Source of the DNA: Neoaquamicrobium sediminum
GTDB lineage: Bacteria > Pseudomonadota > Alphaproteobacteria > Rhizobiales > Rhizobiaceae
DNA length: 64,000 nt
NCBI RefSeq assembly: GCF_013240295.1
Contig: NZ_JABETK010000002.1
Coordinates: 372,001 to 436,000 of the forward strand
Direction of reading: 5' to 3'
Below, in pieces: positions 10,319 through 19,507 of this stretch (positions are counted from its first letter, which is position 1; every line of letters starts with the position of its first letter). Both the position numbers and the translations under genes were made by a program. Under the pieces are notes generated by a model that saw nothing but the letters and a program-made list of their open reading frames with translations, searched no databases and was not told the origin of the DNA.

Positions 10319-10333
10319 TGTTATACTATAACA
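10319..10333 (+). promoter_or_regulatory. Zur-like palindrome overlapping an extended -10 box
   Basis: TGTTATACTATAACA is a perfect 7+1+7 inverted repeat, 31 bases before the aztD-like start. It resembles A/T-rich Fur-family (Zur) operators of alphaproteobacteria. It contains TGTTATACT, an extended -10 promoter element, so bound repressor would block transcription directly. The match to the zinc-related gene downstream supports a Zur site; this is inference from motif and context. Confidence 0.6.
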
Positions 10334-10364
10334 GATGCCTGCCAACAGATATGGAGGTTAGGCA

Positions 10365-11576
10365 ATGAAGTCTATTTCACGCTGGACGTGGCTGGTTCTC
10401 GCCGCCGGCGTCGCAGCCGCTTCGGTCGCAGGAAACGCGAAGGCCGATGAGGATTCGCATTGGCGGCTTTTCGTCGGCGACCACACCGATCCCGTGGTGC
10501 GAGCCATAGAGCTGGATGACGGAAAGGAGGCGGGCCGGTTCGACCTCGATTCCTATGCGAGCCTTTATCGAAGCAAATCGGGCCGTACCGTGTTCGCTGT
10601 CCAGGGCGAAGCCGGCAAGGTCGCGATATTCCGCTCAGGTCTTGCATTGGAGGATCATGGCGAGCACGTCGATCTCGACATTGACGATCCGGAACGCCTC
10701 GAAACGGGGTTTTCAGGTGAGAAGCCTGCGCACTTCTTCGAAAATGGCGGCCGCATCGCCATGTTCTACGATGGCGAGGGGCGTGCCGACATCTTCCCCG
10801 AGAGGCAGGTGCTCGACGGAAAATTCAGCCCGCTCACCCTCGATGTCGGAGCGCCGCATCACGGCCTGGCCGCATCCTTCGGCGACTACGTGATCCACTC
10901 GGTTCCCGATCCCGAGGATGCGTCGCGCCGGCCTGTGGCGCTGCGCATAAAGGATTCCTCGGGCAATCAGGTCGGCGAAGACGTCGCGTGCCCGGGCCTT
11001 CACGGCCAGGCGGGTTCCGGCGGCGTTCTGGCTTTCGGATGCCATGATGGCATCGTGGTTGCCATGTCCGCAGGGGCGGCCGCTCCCGAGTTGCGGCACG
11101 TGCCGACCGCGGAGCTTGGAGAAGGCAACGTCTCGACCCTGCGTGGCGGCACGGCGCTGCAGTTCTTCCTGACGAACTATGGCCCGAGCGCCGTGGTTCT
11201 GGTCGAGCCGGGCGCCGAGACCACGTTCCGTAAGGTCGATCTGCCGATGCGGCGTGTCGATTTCGCGGTGGACCCGGCCAAGACGCGCAACACCTACATC
11301 CTTACCGAAGACGGCAAGCTGCATCTGCTCGACGTTCTTTCCGGCAAGATCGAGAAGAGCCTGCAGTTGACCGAGCCCTATTCGATGGACGGCCACTGGC
11401 GCGATCCGCGTCCGCGGCTGGCGGTCGCCGGCGACTATCTGGCCGTGACCGACCCGCTGAAAGGCGTCATCCGGCTTGTCGATACGGATAGCTTCGCGGA
11501 AGAGCGCACGATCGCCGTGGAGGGCATGCCCTACACCATCGTCGCCGTCGGCGGCTCCGGGAAGCAGCACGATTGA
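10365..11576 (+). CDS. aztD: AztD-like periplasmic zinc metallochaperone (beta-propeller)
   Basis: A 403-residue secreted protein with a clear signal peptide (MKSISRWTWLVLAAGVAAASV, cleavage near GNAKADED). It then has repeated beta-propeller blades with conserved GAPHHGLAASFGDYV, CPGLHGQAGSGGVLAFGCHDG and the C-terminal LAVAGDYLAVTDPLKGVIRLVDT. This pattern matches the AztD family, periplasmic zinc chaperones that pass zinc to the solute-binding protein AztC. Normally aztD sits with aztABC; here no transporter genes are next to it. The Zur-like palindrome upstream and GGAGG ribosome site support zinc-controlled expression. The family call is from recalled sequence features, not a search. Confidence 0.75.
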   Translation: MKSISRWTWLVLAAGVAAASVAGNAKADEDSHWRLFVGDHTDPVVRAIELDDGKEAGRFDLDSYASLYRSKSGRTVFAVQGEAGKVAIFRSGLALEDHGEHVDLDIDDPERLETGFSGEKPAHFFENGGRIAMFYDGEGRADIFPERQVLDGKFSPLTLDVGAPHHGLAASFGDYVIHSVPDPEDASRRPVALRIKDSSGNQVGEDVACPGLHGQAGSGGVLAFGCHDGIVVAMSAGAAAPELRHVPTAELGEGNVSTLRGGTALQFFLTNYGPSAVVLVEPGAETTFRKVDLPMRRVDFAVDPAKTRNTYILTEDGKLHLLDVLSGKIEKSLQLTEPYSMDGHWRDPRPRLAVAGDYLAVTDPLKGVIRLVDTDSFAEERTIAVEGMPYTIVAVGGSGKQHD

Positions 11577-11609
11577 TCGGGCCAATCGCTGGTCTTAGCC
11601 GGCGACATC

Positions 11610-11635
11610 CCTCTCCCCGTCGATCGGGGGAGAGG
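11610..11635. terminator. Strong hairpin between convergent aztD and rnd
   Basis: CCTCTCCCC and GGGGAGAGG form a perfect 9-base-pair stem with an 8-base loop. It lies in the 101-base gap between the ends of two convergent genes. It lacks a long T run on either strand, so it may be a weak terminator, or a copy of the C/T-rich hairpin repeats common between rhizobial genes. Confidence 0.5.
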
Positions 11636-11677
11636 TGGTCTGCAAAGCCAACCGGATTGGGGGCGAATCGCGAAGGT

Positions 11678-12847
11678 TCAGGTCGCCAGTTGGTCAGGCG
11701 TTTCGAAAATCGCGATCTTGCGTTTGTGGAATTTCAGCGCGATCTCGCCGCGCACCAGGCTGAGCGCGCGTTCGCCGAAGACCTCGCGGCGCCAGCCCTG
11801 CATCGCCGGCACGTCCGCTTCCTCGCCAGCCGCGGCGATCTTCTCGATGTCGTCGCTGGAGGCGAGAACCTTGGGCGCCACGCCCTGCTGTTCGGCCACC
11901 AGCTTCAGGAGCACTTTCAGCAGTTCGGCGGCCGCACCCGTGCCCTCGGGCTGCTGTACGAATTTCGGCAGTTTCGGCAGCTCCTCCTTCGGCAGGTCCA
12001 GCGCTGCGTTGACGATACCGAGAAGCGCGGTCGCCGTCGCCGAGCGCTCCCAGCCCTTGGGCGTGGTGCGCAGACGGCCGAGCGCGGTGGTGTCGCGCGG
12101 CCCCTGCTGGGCGATCTCGAAAATGGCGTCGTCCTTGAGTACACGTCCGCGCGGCACGTTGCGTTCGCGCGCTTCCCGCTCGCGCCAGGCAGCGACAGCC
12201 TGCACGACCGCAAGCTCCTGCGGCTTGCGCACCCGCATCTTGAGCCGTTTCCACGCGTCGTCGGGATGCGGATCGTAGGTCTCGCGGGCCGTCAACACCT
12301 CCATCTCCTCGTTCAGCCAGTGGGCGCGGTCCTCGCGCTCGAGCTGGTCTCGAAGATGATGATAGACGTCGATCAGCCAGGTGACGTCGGCGAGCGCGTA
12401 TTCGAGCTGCTTGTCAGAGAGCGGCCGGCGGCGCCAGTCGGTAAACCGCGACGACTTGTCGAGCCGCGTTCCGGTCACCTTCTGCACGAGCTGGTCGTAG
12501 GAAACGCTGTCGCCGAAGCCGCACACCATCGCGGCGACCTGGGTGTCGAACACCGGATGCGGGATGAGCGCGCCCAGATGATAGATGATCTCGATGTCCT
12601 GCCGTGCGGCGTGGAAAACCTTGACCGTCGATTCATCGGCCATCAGCCGGAAGAACGGCGCGAGGTCGATGTCGGGCGCAAGGGGATCGATCAGCGCCGT
12701 GACGCCTGGCGCGGCCATCTGGATCAGGCACAGTTCGGGCCAGAAGGTGGTCTCGCGGATGAATTCGGTGTCGATGGTGATGAAATCGGAACGGCCGAGC
12801 GCGTCGATGGCAGCTTCGAGTTCGTCCTGGCGTGTGATGAGGTCCAT
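11678..12847 (-). CDS. rnd: Ribonuclease D
   Basis: 3'-5' exoribonuclease that trims tRNA and other structured RNA ends. The 389-residue protein has the DEDDy exonuclease motifs FITIDTEFIRETTF (Exo I), KVFHAARQDIEIIYHLG (Exo II) and LEYALADVTWLIDVYHHL (Exo III with the tyrosine). An HRDC-like helical region follows (AVVQAVAAWREREARE) and then a second helical repeat. The start at 12847 begins MDLITRQDELEAA, the normal N-terminus, although the open frame continues far upstream as a shadow of the MFS gene. Confidence 0.95.
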   Translation of the reverse strand: MDLITRQDELEAAIDALGRSDFITIDTEFIRETTFWPELCLIQMAAPGVTALIDPLAPDIDLAPFFRLMADESTVKVFHAARQDIEIIYHLGALIPHPVFDTQVAAMVCGFGDSVSYDQLVQKVTGTRLDKSSRFTDWRRRPLSDKQLEYALADVTWLIDVYHHLRDQLEREDRAHWLNEEMEVLTARETYDPHPDDAWKRLKMRVRKPQELAVVQAVAAWREREARERNVPRGRVLKDDAIFEIAQQGPRDTTALGRLRTTPKGWERSATATALLGIVNAALDLPKEELPKLPKFVQQPEGTGAAAELLKVLLKLVAEQQGVAPKVLASSDDIEKIAAAGEEADVPAMQGWRREVFGERALSLVRGEIALKFHKRKIAIFETPDQLAT

Positions 12848-12924
12848 ATAGCTACTTTTTTCGTGCAATCCTGCCTCAATTCCAGCAGCGGGCGCTCCCG
12901 TCAACCCTTTCGAAAGGGGGAGGG

Positions 12925-14172
12925 CTACCTTTCCCGGCCGTTCGTGTCTTTGCTGCCGCCGCGCTGCGCCAGTCTGGCGAAGATAGTGGAGGTGCGCAGC
13001 AGCGCGGTGAACCGCCCGCGTTCGGTGCTGGGCGCGGGCGCGCGCCGCCGCATCCGGTAGAGGATGAGCGTTATGAAGATCGCGTAGACCATTGCGCTGA
13101 ACAGGAACAACGCCTGCGGTCCGAACCATTCCATGACGGTCGCCGCCGCGAACGGACCGCCGATCGCCCCGAATGAGTAGAACAGCATCAGCGCGGCGTT
13201 GAGCATGACATACTCGTTCTTTGCCGCTCGATCGTTGGCATGCGCTGCCGACAGCGAGAAGAGCGGCATGGCAAACGAGCCGAAGACGAACACCAGCGCG
13301 AAATTCAGCAGGCGATCGCCGCCCGCGAACAGGCCGAGCGCCAGCGCCGCTGCCATAGCGAGGCCGGTCGTGACCAGCAGCACGATGCGCCGGTCGTGGC
13401 GATCCGACGCGTAGCCGAGCGGATACTGGATCAGCACACCGCCGATGATCGACACGCTGACGAAGGTCGCGACATCGGCGACGGACATGCCGATGTCCTG
13501 CGCATAGACCGGGGACAGCGTGCGAAACGCACTGTTGGTGACGCCGACCGCGATGCAGCCGATCGCAGCGACCGGCGAGATCTGCCAGGCGCGCTTCAGA
13601 TCGAGCTTCACGTCTTCGGGTGGCGACGGATTCGACCGGTCGCCGAGCGAGACCGGCACGAGCGAAAGCGTGATCATGATCGCCATGACGGCGAAGATCG
13701 GGAAGCCCTCCACACCGACGATGGGTATCAGGAACTGCGAACCGGTCACCGCGCCAAGGTCGATGATGCGATAGAAGGCGAGCACCCGCGCCCGGTCGGC
13801 ATTGGCGACGCCGGAGTTGAGCCAGCTCTCCATCACGGTGAACAGGCCTGCGAAGCAGAAACCGGATACGAATCGCACCGCCGTCCACATCGTCACGTCT
13901 ATGGCGATCGCCATCAGCAGCGTGCCGGCCGCCGCGATGGCGGCAAGGGCGGAGAAAGCGCGGATGTGCCCGACGGCGCGCAGCATCCTTACGATAACGA
14001 GGCAGCCGATCAGGAAGCCGGCGAAATAGGCCGTGCCCATGAAGCCGATCGCGGCCGGGGAGAAGCCTTCCTGCGCGCCGCGCAGCGCAATCAGCGTGCC
14101 CTGAAGCCCGTTTCCCCCGAGGAGAATGCCCGCGGCCGTCAGGATGGGAATGAGGGGACGCAGGCTCGTCAT
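12925..14172 (-). CDS. MFS transporter (YcaD-like)
   Basis: A 415-residue inner-membrane carrier with about 12 hydrophobic segments and the inter-helix motif GYASDRHDRRIVLL between the two halves. The acidic start MTSLRPLIPILTAAGILLGGNGLQGTLIALRG resembles the YcaD/UMF1 subgroup of the major facilitator family. A basic, Arg/Ser-rich tail of about 35 residues follows the last helix. No substrate can be assigned. It lies 77 bases upstream of rnd on the same strand, with no terminator seen between them. Confidence 0.85.
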   Translation of the reverse strand: MTSLRPLIPILTAAGILLGGNGLQGTLIALRGAQEGFSPAAIGFMGTAYFAGFLIGCLVIVRMLRAVGHIRAFSALAAIAAAGTLLMAIAIDVTMWTAVRFVSGFCFAGLFTVMESWLNSGVANADRARVLAFYRIIDLGAVTGSQFLIPIVGVEGFPIFAVMAIMITLSLVPVSLGDRSNPSPPEDVKLDLKRAWQISPVAAIGCIAVGVTNSAFRTLSPVYAQDIGMSVADVATFVSVSIIGGVLIQYPLGYASDRHDRRIVLLVTTGLAMAAALALGLFAGGDRLLNFALVFVFGSFAMPLFSLSAAHANDRAAKNEYVMLNAALMLFYSFGAIGGPFAAATVMEWFGPQALFLFSAMVYAIFITLILYRMRRRAPAPSTERGRFTALLRTSTIFARLAQRGGSKDTNGRER

Positions 14173-14271
14173 CGGACCGGGACAGGGAGGGCGCTCATCC
14201 CTCTATAGTCTGGCCCGCCCGATTGCGCCAAGGACAGTTTGTCAGGCGTGCTGGTCCAATCCGACGCAGCG

Positions 14272-14832
14272 TCAGCGTCGTGAAGCCCAATCCTGTCGTT
14301 TCAGGCTGTAGAGCACATGCCGCTTGAGCTGCGGATGCGTGTCCGGCACGCGTGGGTGGTCGAAATCGCCTTCCGGGTCGCGCGTCATGCCGATCCGGCG
14401 CATGACAGCGGTCGAGCGTTCGTTGTTCCAGACAGCGAACGAGATGACCTCGTCGAGCCCCAGTTCTTCGAATCCGGATGCGAGCAGCGCCCTGGCCGCC
14501 TCGGTGACGTAACCCTTGCCCCAGAATTCAGGGGCGAGCCGCCAGCCGATCTCGACCGCGCCGGCAAGCCGGCTCGGGGCGACATCGTCCGGATAAAGTC
14601 CCGCGAAACCGATGCACGCGCCGGTCTCCTTCAGTTCCAGTGCCGCAAAGCCGTAGCCGCGCGCCTCGTTCTCGGCACGAATGCGATCGAGGAAGGCGTC
14701 GGCCTCGGCGCGGCTGCGCCGGAAGGGAAAGAACTGCATCACATCGTCGTCGGAATTGATGCGATGGAACAGCTCCCGGTCGCGCTCTTCCCAGTTGCGG
14801 ATGATGAGCCGCTCGGTCTCGAGCCGCATCAT
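14272..14832 (-). CDS. GNAT family N-acetyltransferase (RimJ/RimL-like)
   Basis: A 186-residue acetyltransferase. ETERLIIRNWEERDRELFHRIN opens the RimJ/RimL-like fold, and the acetyl-CoA loop is seen in EIGWRLAPEFWGKGYVTEAARALL (about residues 91-115). FAVWNNERSTAVMRRIGMTRD is the usual motif B. Likely acts on a protein N-terminus or small amine; the substrate is unknown. Two adjacent ATG codons give a 1-residue uncertainty. The start overlaps the serB stop by 4 bases, so the two genes form an operon. Confidence 0.88.
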   Translation of the reverse strand: MMRLETERLIIRNWEERDRELFHRINSDDDVMQFFPFRRSRAEADAFLDRIRAENEARGYGFAALELKETGACIGFAGLYPDDVAPSRLAGAVEIGWRLAPEFWGKGYVTEAARALLASGFEELGLDEVISFAVWNNERSTAVMRRIGMTRDPEGDFDHPRVPDTHPQLKRHVLYSLKRQDWASRR

Positions 14833-15716
14833 GCGACGAACTCCTCCTGGCGATAGCCCTGCATGTAAAGCAGCGCGGTGAGGTCGCCATGGTCGATCCT
14901 AATACGCGCCTGGGATGCAACCGCAGGTTTAGCATGCAACGCGACGCCGCTACCCGCCATCGCCAGCATGTCGAGATCGTTCGCGCCGTCACCCACGGCG
15001 ATGGCGTCGGCGGCAGTTATGCCTAGCCGGGCCGCGATTTCCCCCAGCGCTTCTGCCTTCGCCGCGCGACCCAGGATCGGCTCCGCCACGGTGCCGGCAA
15101 GACGGCCGTTCTCCTCGATCAGTCGGTTGGCACGGTTCTCCCGAAAACCGAGCTTGCCGGCGATCGGACCGGTAAACGACAGGAATCCGCCAGAGACCAG
15201 CGCCGTCCATGCGCCGTTGGCGTTCATGGTGGCAACGAGCGCCGGCCCGCCAGCGGCGAGCGTGATGCGGTTTTCGATGATGCGCTCGATGACCTCGGTT
15301 CCGAGCCCCGCAAGCAATGCCACGCGTTCGCGCAGCGCCGGTTCGAATGCGATCTCTCCGTTCATCGACCGCGCGGTGATGTCAGCGACGCGCTCCTTAA
15401 GCCCGACCTCGTCGGCCAGCTCGTCGATGCATTCCTGGTCGATCATGGTCGAATCCATGTCGGCGATCAGCAGCTTCTTGCGGCGTGTCCCGACGTCCTG
15501 CACAACCACATCGACAGCCGCGCCGGCCAGCACGTCGGCTGCGATGGTCCGTGCCGCCTCCGCCAAGGCATCCTCCGGCAGGAATAGGTCGGCCGCGATC
15601 CCGTCGGCGAGCCAGTCGATACGGCTTGCGCCAAGTGCGGCGAACGCCCTATCTGCCAGTTGACGATCCAGAACCGGGCGCGCGGGATTGGCGATCAGCG
15701 TTGCGACGAGGGGCAT
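14829..15716 (-). CDS. serB: Phosphoserine phosphatase
   Basis: Last step of serine synthesis: hydrolyses O-phosphoserine. The 295-residue HAD-superfamily enzyme has the nucleophile motif [14 protein letters not shown] near residue 80, [17 protein letters not shown] (motif II region), and [18 protein letters not shown] (motif IV). An ACT-like N-terminal domain precedes the HAD core. The ATG at 15716 gives [12 protein letters not shown], the usual N-terminus, but ATG at 15722 is also possible. It diverges from miaA with almost no space between the two starts. Confidence 0.95.
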   Translation of the reverse strand: MPLVATLIANPARPVLDRQLADRAFAALGASRIDWLADGIAADLFLPEDALAEAARTIAADVLAGAAVDVVVQDVGTRRKKLLIADMDSTMIDQECIDELADEVGLKERVADITARSMNGEIAFEPALRERVALLAGLGTEVIERIIENRITLAAGGPALVATMNANGAWTALVSGGFLSFTGPIAGKLGFRENRANRLIEENGRLAGTVAEPILGRAAKAEALGEIAARLGITAADAIAVGDGANDLDMLAMAGSGVALHAKPAVASQARIRIDHGDLTALLYMQGYRQEEFVA

Positions 15717-16629
15717 GAGCATTTCCGATTGGACTGGCCCGCAGGGGCCGTTGAAGAACGCGATCCTGATAGCCGGGCCGACCGCCAGCGGCAAGTCGGC
15801 GCTGGCGTTGCGGCTGGCGCGGGAAACAGGCGGGACCGTGGTCAACGCGGATTCCATGCAGGTCTACGGCGTGTTGCGGGTGCTGACGGCCCGCCCGGAG
15901 GACGCGCAGCTCGCGGCCGCCCCTCACAGGCTTTACGGTCATGTCGATCCGCGCGAGGCCTATTCCACCGGCCGATGGATGCGCGATGTCGAGGAGCTCA
16001 TCCGTTCAGGCGAACTCGGCAAGCCGGCGATCTTCGTCGGTGGCACCGGGCTCTATTTCCGTGCACTGCTGGAGGGCCTTTCAGCCATGCCGGAGGTTCC
16101 GACCATGGTAAGGCAGCGGTGGCGAAACGCTCTTGCCGAACATGGGGCGAATGCTCTGCACGATCTGTTGGCCGAGCGAGACCCGGCCGCGGCTGGCACG
16201 ATCCGCTCCACCGATGGCCAGCGCATCGTGCGCGCACTGGAAGTAATGGACGCATCGGGCAAGCCGATCTCTCAGTGGCAGGCACGCTCCGGCACACCAA
16301 TTGTCGATCGATCATCGGCGCAACTTATGGTGATCGAGCCGGACAGAGTGGTTCTGAAGGCCCGGATCGACCTGCGCTTCGACGCGATGATCGCGGAGGG
16401 TGCGCTTGACGAGGTGCGCGCGATCGCTGCGCTCGACCTCGACGACGCGTTGCCGGTGATGAAGGCGATCGGCGTCCGCGAGCTTATCGTTGCAGATCGT
16501 GGCGAAACGGGGTTCGAGGAGGCGATTGACAGGTCAAAGATCGCCACCCGTCAGTATGCAAAGCGTCAGTCGACCTGGTTCCGCAATCAACTGGGTCCCG
16601 AATGGCGGCGGATTTCGATGCAGGAATAG
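15715..16629 (+). CDS. miaA: tRNA dimethylallyltransferase
   Basis: Transfers the dimethylallyl group to A37 of tRNAs that read UNN codons. The protein (about 304 residues) has the P-loop [38 protein letters not shown] (substrate motif), [15 protein letters not shown], and the C-terminal [15 protein letters not shown] motif. The start is uncertain: ATG 15715 overlaps the serB start, TTG 15751 would begin [16 protein letters not shown] behind an AGGGG site, and TTG 15688 is a third option. Confidence 0.95.
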   Translation: MSISDWTGPQGPLKNAILIAGPTASGKSALALRLARETGGTVVNADSMQVYGVLRVLTARPEDAQLAAAPHRLYGHVDPREAYSTGRWMRDVEELIRSGELGKPAIFVGGTGLYFRALLEGLSAMPEVPTMVRQRWRNALAEHGANALHDLLAERDPAAAGTIRSTDGQRIVRALEVMDASGKPISQWQARSGTPIVDRSSAQLMVIEPDRVVLKARIDLRFDAMIAEGALDEVRAIAALDLDDALPVMKAIGVRELIVADRGETGFEEAIDRSKIATRQYAKRQSTWFRNQLGPEWRRISMQE

Positions 16630-16764
16630 ACCCTGCGCTGCGCCGACGCGAGCGACATATTGCCGGCCTTTAAACGAAAAAAGTTCGCGTTTTAGTTGTT
16701 TAAATTAACTTCCCGTAAGCAACAGCGTGCAATAACCAAGCCTGCATTATCCGGTGGGGAGCAG

Positions 16765-17556
16765 ATGCGGTTTCACAAGGCCGAGTCGGCTTTTTTTGTC
16801 TTTATCGTCGTCATCCTCGCCGCCGGCGTGCTGATCCTGCACGCCTACAATACGGTCTATGCGAACGCGCGAACGCCCGATATAGCTGAGTGGGCCTCCA
16901 CCCTGGATTGGTTCCCGCGTCTGCTCTTCGCCACGGGAGTCCTGCAGGCGACCGCATTGTTCTTTGGTGTCTTCTTCATCTATCCGCTCATCCGCACCCA
17001 GGTCAGGGAAGAGGGCAAGCTGCGCGCCATGACCGCCTCGCTCAGCGCGCGCTCGGAAACTCTGGAGCATGCCGCCTTAACCGATGGCCTGACGGGCATG
17101 CAGAACCGGCGCTTCTTCGACGATGCGCTGCGTGAATACATCGAAGAGTTCCGCAGGATCGACAAGCCGGTCGGCTTGATCATCCTCGACCTCGATCATT
17201 TCAAGGCGGTCAACGATACGCACGGCCACGATGTCGGCGACCAGGTGCTGAAGGCCGTCGCAAACAGCCTCATGGACATGACACGCTACCACGACGTGGT
17301 TGCCCGGCTCGGGGGCGAGGAGTTCGCCGTCGTCGCTCCCAACATGGACGAGGCGCTGCTGATGAAGCTGGCCGAGCGCATCCGCAAGGCGATCGCCGGG
17401 CTGGTGATCGTATCCGGCAATGTGCGGCTCAAGGTTACCACGAGTGTCGGACTTGCGGTCTGGGACCAGCACGAAAGCGCGGAGGAATTCTACCGTCGTG
17501 CCGACAAGCATCTGTATGAGGCGAAGCGGCTTGGCCGCAACCGTGTCTGCGCCTAG
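16765..17556 (+). CDS. Membrane-anchored GGDEF diguanylate cyclase
   Basis: Likely makes cyclic di-GMP at the inner membrane. About 263 residues: two N-terminal hydrophobic helices (ESAFFVFIVVILAAGVLIL and a second around FATGVLQATALFFGVFFIY) flank a short periplasmic loop. A coiled linker and a complete GGDEF domain follow. The active-site motif is intact (RLGGEEFAVV), and an RxxD inhibitory site (RYHD) sits five residues before it, so product feedback is expected. DLDHFKAVNDTHGHDVGD is the metal and GTP-binding region. The ATG at 16765 follows GGGGAGCAG; an upstream start at 16696 is less likely. Confidence 0.9.
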   Translation: MRFHKAESAFFVFIVVILAAGVLILHAYNTVYANARTPDIAEWASTLDWFPRLLFATGVLQATALFFGVFFIYPLIRTQVREEGKLRAMTASLSARSETLEHAALTDGLTGMQNRRFFDDALREYIEEFRRIDKPVGLIILDLDHFKAVNDTHGHDVGDQVLKAVANSLMDMTRYHDVVARLGGEEFAVVAPNMDEALLMKLAERIRKAIAGLVIVSGNVRLKVTTSVGLAVWDQHESAEEFYRRADKHLYEAKRLGRNRVCA

Positions 17557-17586
17557 GCGATAATTGGTTGAGTTGTCGGGCGGGGC

Positions 17587-19416
17587 CTATTCGTAGAGCC
17601 GTCTGAAGGACTCGTCGTCGAAGCGGCGCTGCGGCCTGCTTGCAGGTTGTTGTGCAGGCGGCTGGGTCGGTTGCGGGGCAGCGGGCTCGCCGGCCTGACG
17701 GAATGTCTCGACCGGAGAGCCCAGCATCGACGGTGTCGTTTCCTGCTGCAGCATATGTCCCACGCTGCGAAGGTTGCGAACAAGCGAGGCAAGATCGACT
17801 TCACGCTCGCCATTGGCCGCTTCGGCCACGTCGTCGCCCGTCGTTCCCGGAAGCAGTGAGGGCGGCAGATACTCGAACTTCATGCGCATCGTCGTTGCCA
17901 CGCCTTCGCCGAAGGCGATCGCCTCGCGCTGTCCCATCGATGAGAGGAAAGCAAGCGTGGAAGCCGACGAATCCGCGATGGCCGAACGTACGATCTCCTG
18001 GTCGATCTCGTTGGCAAGCCGCATCGCGAACACCGTAGAACATTGCGACAGAACGGTCGGGTCAAGCTCTCCCGGGCGCTGGGTGACGATGCCGAGATAG
18101 CAGCCGTATTTGCGGCCTTCCTTGGCAATCCGCGAAAGCGCATGCCGCGTGGGCGCAAAGCCCAGCCGGCTGTCAGCCGGCATGTAACGGTGCGCTTCCT
18201 CGCACAGGACCAGAAGCTTGAGCCGTCCATGGCTGTTCAGCGCCAGGTCGAAGGCAAGCCGCGCCAGCACTGAGCAGACCGAATTGACGACTTCCGAAGG
18301 CATGCCGGCCAGCTCGAAACAGGTGATCGGCCGGCCTTCGTGCGGCACGCGGAAGATGCGGCCGATGGTTTCGTGAATGTTGTCGTCGATCAGCCGCGAG
18401 CCGAACATGAACCTGTAGCGGGGATCGTTCAGCGCTGCGTCGATGCGGGCGCGTAGCGCGCGGTAGAACGGGCGGTCGTTCTTCGTCTCCAGCATGCCCA
18501 TGCGCTCGTCGATGATGCGCAGTACATCTGCAATGCGATAGGGGACGGGCGTATCGGCGGTAAGCGCATTGGCGTCGGCGGCCCTGCGCATGAGCCCCGC
18601 CTGACCCGAACTGCGGTAAAGCTGCTTGGCGAGCGGCACCAGATCGCGCAGGAGGTCTACTTCTTCCGGCACCGAGTCGCGGCCGCGGAACAGGACCTCC
18701 ACCAGTTCCTCGAGGCGAAACAGCCAGAACGGCAGGTCCAGCGTCGTCGTGTCGATGCGGATCGAGCGATCCGGAAATGCAGAGGAAAATTCGTTGTGCG
18801 GGTCGAGGATCAGCACGCGCAGGTCCGGCCGCGCCTCGATCGCCTTGCGCAACAACAGCGACACCGCCGTCGACTTGCCCACGCCGGTTGTGCCGACGAC
18901 GGCGAAGTGGCGGTTGAGCGTGTCGTCGATCGCGATACGCGCGTCGATCGCTGTGTCCTGCGACAGCTGGCCGATCGTCAACGTGCGGCGGCCTGCAAGA
19001 TCGTAGACTGCCGCGAGGTCGCGTGCGCGGATGCGGTGCGAGATCGCGCCGATATGCGGATAGGTGGTGATGCCGCGGTCGAAGACTGGCTTGCCGTCTT
19101 CGGTATCGCGCACCTCGCCCACGAGTTCGACATGAACGTTGATCGGGTTCGGCTCGTTCTCGCTCCAGGTGCCGACCGGCGTCTCGATGCGATAGACGAG
19201 GCCCACCGTGCGGATGTTGCCGAGGTTGATCGAGATCATGCGGCCGACGGTCCAGAGACCGCGCATGGCTTCGCTGCCATCAGATGCAAACGCAGCCAGC
19301 ATCGCGCGGGCGCCGTCGCACTGAACGACACGTCCCAGAACGCGCGAATCCGATTGAGAACCGTCGCGCCGTTCCTGACTCGTTGCCTCGCCGATCTCCG
19401 CGCGTTCAACGAACAT
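17587..19416 (-). CDS. HerA-like ATPase (DUF87 / FtsK-HerA superfamily)
   Basis: A 609-residue ATPase of the HerA group, hexameric DNA-translocating motors. Features in order are a HAS-barrel-like N-terminal domain, Walker A VVGTTGVGKSTAVSLLL near residue 172, RVLILDPHNEFSSAF, Walker B LKLLVLCEEAHRYMP, and the sensor-like GIVTQRPGELDPTVLSQCST. A proline- and glutamine-rich tail (about residues 560-590) precedes a conserved-looking DDESFRRLYE end. HerA usually works with the NurA nuclease or, in bacteria, with defence nucleases; none is adjacent here. The only close partner is a small lipoprotein gene upstream. Role unknown. Confidence 0.85.
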   Translation of the reverse strand: MFVERAEIGEATSQERRDGSQSDSRVLGRVVQCDGARAMLAAFASDGSEAMRGLWTVGRMISINLGNIRTVGLVYRIETPVGTWSENEPNPINVHVELVGEVRDTEDGKPVFDRGITTYPHIGAISHRIRARDLAAVYDLAGRRTLTIGQLSQDTAIDARIAIDDTLNRHFAVVGTTGVGKSTAVSLLLRKAIEARPDLRVLILDPHNEFSSAFPDRSIRIDTTTLDLPFWLFRLEELVEVLFRGRDSVPEEVDLLRDLVPLAKQLYRSSGQAGLMRRAADANALTADTPVPYRIADVLRIIDERMGMLETKNDRPFYRALRARIDAALNDPRYRFMFGSRLIDDNIHETIGRIFRVPHEGRPITCFELAGMPSEVVNSVCSVLARLAFDLALNSHGRLKLLVLCEEAHRYMPADSRLGFAPTRHALSRIAKEGRKYGCYLGIVTQRPGELDPTVLSQCSTVFAMRLANEIDQEIVRSAIADSSASTLAFLSSMGQREAIAFGEGVATTMRMKFEYLPPSLLPGTTGDDVAEAANGEREVDLASLVRNLRSVGHMLQQETTPSMLGSPVETFRQAGEPAAPQPTQPPAQQPASRPQRRFDDESFRRLYE

Positions 19417-19507
19417 TGATCACACACTTCCCCGCTTACAATCCTCCCAACTTAGCACCAGGACGGTTAAGCGGCGGTGTGGCTGCATGGTTGAGGGGAC
19501 GTTAAGC

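Noticed and set aside
12848..13888. Upstream extension of the rnd frame through the MFS gene
   Set aside because: Out-of-frame reading of the transporter gene; rnd starts at MDLITRQDELEAA.
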